Of a stretch of 64,000 nucleotides of DNA, positions 58,005 through 64,000 are shown in pieces. The position numbers and the translations under genes are program-made. Under the pieces are notes generated by a model, which did not search any database, was not told the DNA's origin, and worked only from the letters and a program-made list of their open reading frames with translations. The stretch is taken from positions 40,375,280-40,439,279 of the forward strand of contig NC_083605.1 of assembly GCF_029168945.1 (NCBI RefSeq). The letters run 5' to 3'. Each line of letters starts with the position of its first letter. Position 1 is the first letter of the stretch. The DNA comes from Cannabis sativa (taxonomy: Eukaryota > Streptophyta > Magnoliopsida > Rosales > Cannabaceae).

Positions 58005-59439
58005 ATGGACGCCAGGCGGACTACCAGGAGTCAGGGCAACTCCGTAGGGTCGAATCAGGGACAGGGAGCTCAGTTTCCCCCACCTGCTAGGGGCCGAGGT
58101 AGAGGTCCCCGAGGCAGGGCTCGTGGCCGGGGTGATGAGAACCCGCCACAGGCTGCCCAGGCTCCCCCAGCCGATGAGGGAGCCCCGAACTGGGAGTTAC
58201 GGTTTGCAGAGATGCAAGCCCGGATCGAAGAACAAGACCTCGAGATCCAGAGGTTGAGACAGCAGGGTGCTCCTGCAGTTCCAGTGCCTATAGTACCAGT
58301 GGCGCCTGCCCCTGCTGCCCAGGCCGAGATAGTGGTGGCGGCCCATAGATTGGAACCATTATATGAGCGGTTCCGGAAGCAAGCACCTCCGGTATTCCTG
58401 GGAGGTCCAGATGTAATGAAAGCCGAGCAGTGGCTGACGGTGATTACCAGAATCCTGAATTTCATGGGTGTCACCGGTAATGACAGAGTGGTGTGCGCCA
58501 CATTTCAGTTCCAGGAGGACGCCCTGGTATGGTGGGACATGGTGTCTCAGATCCATGACGTCACCACCATGACCTGGGAAAGGTTCCAGGAACTCTTTAA
58601 TGCAAATTATTACAATGAGGCGGTCAGAAGCACCAAGAGGAAAGAGTTCGCTCACCTGACCCAGCGTGAGAACATGAGCGTCACTGAGTATACTACTCAG
58701 TTTGATCGGTTGGCGAGGTTAGCCTCGGGAATTGTGCCGACCGACTTCAGCAAGAAGGAGAAGTATCTGGACGGGTTGAATGCCAGGATTAAGCATGATT
58801 TGATGATCACCACCGACGACAGCACCACCTATGCTCAGATGGTGGAGAAGGCACTTCGAGCTGAGGGCGCAGTGGGGTGTATGTCAGAATCAGCCAGTAC
58901 TCCGGTTAGTGGCAGGGCTCCTACCCCTCCTGGATCAGGCTAAAGCAGGGGGAGTAGTGGTTCGGGCATTGATCAGAGGAAGAGAGCACCCACTGCTTCC
59001 GGTGGCTCGAGTCAGAACAAGAGGTTCCGGGGGAACCAGAACAGAGGGAGTCGTCCTGGTGGTACTGAGACCCGATTCTCCTATCCCGAGTGCCCTAGCT
59101 GCAAGAGGCACCATCGGGGCGAGTGCAAAGGTCAGGGATGCTTTCATTGTGGCATGCCCGGACACTTCAAGAGGGAATGTCCCCAGCTCCGACCAGAGGC
59201 ACCGAGAGCTCCAGCGATACCCACTCCAGCCAGGGTGTTCGCTATCACGCAGGCAGTAGTCACAGGTCAGCTTTCTATTAACAACTCGCTATATTCAGTG
59301 CTGTTTGATTCTGGGGCTACACATTCTTATGTGGCGGCCAGAGTCTTTAGTAAATTGGGTAGACCCTATGATAGATATGAATCAGGGTTTGGAACCCTGT
59401 TACCTAGCGGAGAATTGGTTATCTCCAATAGGTGGATTA
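58005..59439 (+). pseudogene. gag: H gag and protease start, cut by G
   Basis: I place the start at ATG 58005 (MDARRTTRSQG), the family start; the upstream in-frame ATG at 57969 lies in the leader. The order is an Arg/Gly-rich N-terminus, helix, gag domain (EQWLTVITRILNFMGV), and a CCHC knuckle CFHCGMPGHFKREC at about 59130-59172. The protease follows with [14 protein letters not shown] near 59302. Only one lesion is visible, a TAA at 58941-58943, and the same frame is open after it to RWIM, where element G begins. This is the best-preserved gag of the window. Confidence 0.93.
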
Positions 59440-61463
59440 TGTAACGCCCTGTCCAACAGGGACGCCACGTGTGTGCACTTTATTTAAAATACCAATAATT
59501 ATATAAGATGTAATTATACTAAAAGTGTGGGTAATTAAAATTTTGATAGTTAAAACTCAACCTTTAAATTGTTTAACAAAAGATAAGTAACATGATTTAT
59601 GGGGTCCCCCTGTTTTCAAAATATTTACAAACTGATTTCAAAGTATTTTACAACATAAACTTTATATTTTTCCAAAATACAATCAAAATAGAGCATCCTG
59701 TAAACTGGCCGCCCGTGGCCGGTATGTACATTGCTGCTGTGACCATAACTCATGGTTGTTCGACTTTAGCTTTTCCTTTACCTGCACCATAAAGCACCAG
59801 TGAGTCACAGAGACTCAGCAAGAAAGTGATCAAAACAATAATTGAAAGAAATTGATTATCCACTTAATCTCATGCCATTATGTTTACTCACTATTCGATA
59901 ATAACAAGCATTTTCTTAAACATCATACATTCCTGGTACTTAATAAAGTACCACTTTTACCACTCGTTACATACGAGCTGAATATGTCACTATCGTTGCC
60001 CGATAACGCAAACGATAAGTAAGAAACCTAACCGCGGTTTCAAGAGTAATTACTCATAACGGTAATAACCGTTTCCAACCCTAGGTAATAACCTAGGCTT
60101 AATAAGCTTTAATCAATATCATGATAATAATCAAGATCACCTCCATTCATTCATTGATTTTTAACCACATATGGTGCTTACCACTTTTCTTACCTTAATT
60201 CAGAAGTCAAGAATATGGCCGACCTGGGTGGAAAAACAAGCTAGGCAATCCCGGTCCTATGTCACGACAATTGAGAAACACAAATAAATACCTTAACATA
60301 ATATTCCGGATTAAAACCCTAATTCTAAACCGATTAGACTTAGCCTTCACCATCAATATAATAATTCAAATAACTCAAAATTATTCAAAGGCAGATACTA
60401 GGTTCAACCCCGAGCTAAACACGGATCAGAGAAAAACCCGAGAATTGTTCCCCGCCGTAATCGGCCGACCAGGTTCTGATACAAGAACCAACCGGCCGAC
60501 GGGTCTTTGCCGAACAGAACAATTCTGGTTTTTCTCCTCCAGCTCGAACCAAAACCAAATCATACCTAATTTGCACTTCCAGAACAGTTCAACATACTAA
60601 ATACAATGCATTCAACATATCATTTAATCACAATTCATCATGTTACTCAAAATCAACATCTCACTTGTCAATTTTCATTAAAAACATCACTTTCCACACC
60701 TATTTGTTGCACAGCCCTTAATCTCCCTCAATCTTCATTCACACAAGTTCCAAATCACCCTAAGAACCTACCCTAACTTCAGCTTATACCCCAGCTCTGA
60801 ATAAATGAAAACCCTCACCAAAACCTAATCTAAACTCATGGAAACCAACCAAGAAAAGAGTAGAAACCTTACCTCCACTTAGCTAGCTCCTAGGGTTAGG
60901 ATTAGCTCAAGAATTTGAAGAAAAAGAAGTGAGTTTTTCCCTGGTTCCAGCTGCTACAGTGATCGGCAGAAGGAGAAGAAGAGAAAAGCTTGGAGTTGTT
61001 GTTTTTTTTTTGAAAAAAAATGATTCCTTGCCTTGGAAGGCAACTTCTTTAAATAAGGGTTTCTTTCTTTTTTTTTTTTTTTTCCTTTGCAGCCACAAAA
61101 TAAATAAGTAAAGAAAAGAGATTGCCAAAAATAAAATGACTGAACTATCCCTCAAAATAACCTAAACTTAAATTATAACCTAGGGGCATTTTGGTAATTT
61201 TACTAATTCCCCAATCCGACATTCTAATAAAATTCTAACTTAATCCGGGATATTCTCCAAAATAATTCTTTCATTTAATGTCGTGACATTGCTAACCACA
61301 TAGCTAAAATTCCACAATTGCCGGGCCCAAAATAACGTATTTCATTAAATAATTTCTCAAAAATTCATCTAAGTAAGATCATAATCCTACTTCATTTTCC
61401 AAGTAATTACATATTTAATAAAATATGTCCATTTAAATATTATTTATTTTCTGGGATATTACA
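59440..61463 (-). repeat. 3' LTR of G
   Basis: About 2.02 kb, minus strand TGTAATATCCCAG...GGCGTTACA. Next to the element end is the inverted repeat CCCTGT-CCA-ACAGGG (about 59448-59462) and an AATAAA on the minus strand near 59482. The palindromes seen in F are eroded here (about 60461-60505). Small ORFs inside are noise. Confidence 0.94.
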
Positions 61464-61464
61464 A

Positions 61465-61479
61465 CTATCCCCCACTTAT
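61465..61479 (-). other. Polypurine tract of G
   Basis: Minus strand AAGTGGGGGATAGT directly before the LTR start. As in A, a purine-rich tract ending in GATAG. Confidence 0.85.
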
Positions 61480-61499
61480 AGGAATTTCGTCCTCGAAAT

Positions 61500-62786
61500 T
61501 TACCTGAAAAGCTCGGGATACAACTCCCGCATCTGCGACTCTAATTCCCAAGTCGCTTCTTCAACTTTGCTATTCCGCCACAACACTTTGACTAGTGGAA
61601 TAGTCTTGTTTCGCAACACCTTTTCTTTCCTGTCTAAGATCTGTACTGGTTGTTCTTCATGCGACAGGTCGGTTTGAAGCTCAATATCTTCATAACTTAA
61701 GATATGAGTTGTATCAGATACATATTTCCGAAGCATCGAGACATGAAACACATTATGAACCCCAGATAAGGCAGGAGGTAGAGCCAACCGATAAGCTACC
61801 TGACCTACTTTCTCAAGAATCTCAAATGGACCAATAAATCTGGGACTCAACTTTCCCTTCTTCCCGAACCTTCGAATTCCCTTCATTGGGGACACCCGAA
61901 GAAAAACAAAATCCCCAACTTGGAATTCAACATCTCTACGCTTTGGATCCGCGTAGCTTTTCTGTCTACTTTGGGAAGCAAGCATACGAGCTCGAATCTT
62001 CTCAATAGCCTCGCTCGTTCTTTGGACAGCTTCAGGTCCAAGATACCTACGTTCACCAGCCTCATCCCAGTGAATAGGTGATCGACATTTCCTTCCATAA
62101 AGCATCTCATACGGAGCCATGCCAATGGTACTCTGATAACTATTGTTATAAGAAAACTCAATCAGAGGTAGGTACTTGTTCCAAGAACCTTCAAAGTCCA
62201 TTATACATGCCCTCAACATATCCTCAAGTATCTGGATAGTTCTTTCAGATTGTCCATCGGTTTGAGGATGAAAAGCTGTACTGAATTTCAACTTAGTACC
62301 CATTGCTTGCTGTAAACTTTCCCAGAATTTGGATGTAAATTTTGGATCTCGATCTGAAACTATCGACTTTGGGGCACCATGAAGTCGAACTATCTCTTTA
62401 ATATACAAATCAGCATATTGATCCACTGTATACGTTGTCCTCACCGGGAGAAAGTGAGCAGACTTCGTATATCGATCCACTATCACCCAAATAGAATCAT
62501 AATACCCTACTGTTCTGGGTAATCCCACCACAAAATCCATGGTGATGTCTTCCCATTTCCATTCAGGAATCTTTAGAGGTTGAAGCAAACCTGCCGGCCT
62601 TTGGTGTTCTGCTTTAATTTGTTGACAGGTTAAGCATTTTGACACATATTCAACAATATCCCTCTTCATACCCGGCCACCAATACAAAGCTTTCACATCA
62701 TGATACATCTTGGTTGTTCCCGGGTGTAAGGAGTACGGTGTAGTATGAGATTCATCAAGAATCTCTTGTCTGATTTCTTTGTCAAC
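61500..62786 (-). pseudogene. pol: G integrase and chromodomain
   Basis: Frame 61500-62708, extended upstream in the same frame to the stop at 62787. HHCC zinc region ([31 protein letters not shown]), then the core: [41 protein letters not shown] and [19 protein letters not shown]. The C-terminal module GPFEILEKVGQVAYRL leads to the chromodomain-like end (ILDRKEKVLRNKTIPLVKVL, KVEEATWELESQM). The whole stretch is open, so integrase and chromodomain look intact. Confidence 0.93.
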
Positions 62787-63767
62787 CTAAGCATACGTAT
62801 TCTCGTTTTTGTATCGCAACAACCCATCAGATAAGCATGAAAAGTCTCTTGCCAATCCAGCCTCTAACTTCTCCTTATGTCCCTGTAGCTCAAGGTCACC
62901 TTGTTGGGCTACTCTAATTCTTTCCAATAGATTAGATTGTATGGTGATATTAGCAAGTTTTCCAATTATAAATTCAATTCCCGCTCTCGTCATATCCTCA
63001 GCCAACTTGGCTGAGATTTCCTTTAGTTCACAAACTTGCCCTGGTCCTTTCCGACTTAGAGCATCCGCTACCACATTTGCTTTACCAGGGTGGTAGAGAA
63101 TCTCGCAGTCATAATCTTTGACCAGTTCTAACCATCGTCGTTGCCTCATATTTAAATCCTTCTGAGTGAAAAAGTACTTGAGGCTTTTGTGATCTGTATA
63201 AATTTCACACTTCTCACCGTACAGATAGTGACGCCAAACTTTTAGTGCAAAGACAACCGCTGCTAATTCAATATCATGGGTAGGATATCGTTGCTCATAC
63301 TCCTTCAATTGCCTGGATGCATAAGCAATCACTTTCCCTGATTGCATAAGAACACAACCTAACCCTTGTTTGGATGCATCACAATAAATCACGAACTTTT
63401 CGTCACCTTTTGGTAAGGTTAGCACAGGAGCGGTAATCAACCTTTGTTTCAATTCCTGGAAACTACCTTCACACTTGTCAGTCCAAACAAACTTACAATT
63501 CTTTCGGGTCAACTCAGTTAAAGGCGTAGAAATCTTTGCAAAGCCCTCAACAAATCTTCGGTAATACCCTGCTAACCCCAGGAAACTTCTAACTTCGGTT
63601 GCTGACTTAGGTCGAGGCCAGTCACGCACTGCTTCAACCTTTACTGGATCCACTAAAATACCATCTTTACTCACCACATGCCCCAAGAAACTCACCTGAG
63701 GTAACCAAAATTCACATTTCTTAAATTTTGCATACAACTTATGCTCCCTGAGACGTTGTAATACCAT
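62787..63767 (-). pseudogene. pol: G RT end and RNase H
   Basis: From after the RT catalytic box through RNase H: ECYFHL-type finger region replaced by [85 protein letters not shown]. It ends at a TAG (62787-62789) after NENTYA, and the frame continues beyond it. The upstream boundary is a TGA at 63768-63770 where sister elements have an Arg-like codon (CGA to TGA). Confidence 0.92.
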
Positions 63768-63770
63768 TCA

Positions 63771-64000
63771 AAGATGTCTTTCGTGAGTCTCATCCGAGTC
63801 TGAATAAATTAGAATATCATCGATAAAGACAATAACGAAATCATCCAGAAAATCTCTGAACACTCGGTTCATCAAGTCCATAAATGCTGCCGGGGCATTT
63901 GTCAATCCGAAGGACATTACCAAGAATTCATAATGACCATACCGGGTCCGAAAAGCTGTCTTGGGAATATCCTCCTCTCGAATCCTCAGTTGGTGATAAC
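63771..64000 (-). pseudogene. pol: G reverse transcriptase, partial
   Basis: Open to the window edge in the same frame: [40 protein letters not shown], and the catalytic box [12 protein letters not shown] with both aspartates. The rest of RT, protease and gag lie beyond the right edge. Confidence 0.92.

Larger units (their letters stand above)
55478..59439 (+). mobile_element. Ty3/gypsy chromovirus H, left part
   Basis: 5' LTR, primer site, gag and start of protease of an A/C-family element inserted in E and cut by G at 59440. The remainder must lie beyond the right edge. The left target duplication should be GGTTT (55473-55477), which I cannot confirm without the right end. Confidence 0.93.
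59440..64000 (-). mobile_element. Ty3/gypsy chromovirus G, right part cut by window edge
   Basis: Minus-strand element, 3' LTR at 59440-61463, polypurine tract, then pol read leftward from the window edge. The protein family is like A, but the LTR family is that of solo LTR F. Left target duplication expected as GATTA (59435-59439). It is the innermost insertion on the right side (E, then H, then G). Confidence 0.95.

Noticed and set aside
60929..61111. ORFs on both strands around a poly-T/A run in the G LTR
   Set aside because: Low-complexity sequence (poly-K and poly-F translations) inside an LTR.

Overview
The window is 64 kb of plant nuclear DNA made almost entirely of LTR retrotransposons inserted into one another. 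I recognise no host gene, tRNA, rRNA or CRISPR array. A higher plant (probably a eudicot with a repeat-rich genome) is indicated by the Ty3/gypsy chromovirus polyproteins with a C-terminal chromodomain-like segment, by Tat-type Ty3/gypsy elements with a second RNase H and an antisense gene, by a Ty1/copia element, and by initiator-Met-tRNA primer sites. The species cannot be named from the sequence alone.

Layout. I use letters for elements. E is a Tat-type element and the oldest visible layer (50405-55477, both ends outside or cut). A copia element Y lies in E; its right end is the 3' LTR 48520-50399. Y's leader and broken pol occupy 13510-14441, 33372-33426 and 45784-48519. Into Y's leader went: a second copia element X of the same family in reverse orientation (1-976 and 10494-13509, with its 5' LTR at 11655-13509); a chromovirus B (14442-33366); and a Tat element D (33427-45783). 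Chromovirus A (977-10493) sits in the leader of X. Chromovirus C (19630-29072, minus strand) sits in the pol of B. E also holds a solo LTR F (51252-53251) and chromovirus H (from 55478). H in turn is cut by chromovirus G (from 59440, minus strand), which runs off the right edge. A, B, C, D and F each have a perfect 5-bp target duplication, which fixes the order of nesting.

Function. Every polyprotein is damaged by stops or frameshifts, but gag, protease, reverse transcriptase, RNase H, integrase and chromodomain segments are easy to recognise. C is the least damaged complete chromovirus. The most gene-like feature is in Tat element D. Between pol and the 3' LTR there is an oppositely transcribed gene with its own TATA box, an ATG-free leader, a 5'-UTR intron, two further GT-AG introns and a long coding frame resembling the plant 'putative gypsy-type transposase' family, ending in a coiled coil. 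A remnant of the same antisense gene in E keeps an intron at the matching place and phase.

Regulatory and structural signals include primer binding sites, polypurine tracts, TATA boxes in the copia and Tat LTRs, arrays of 60-75-bp repeats in the chromovirus LTRs, and clusters of 16-bp AACCGG...CCGGTT palindromes in LTRs of two different families.
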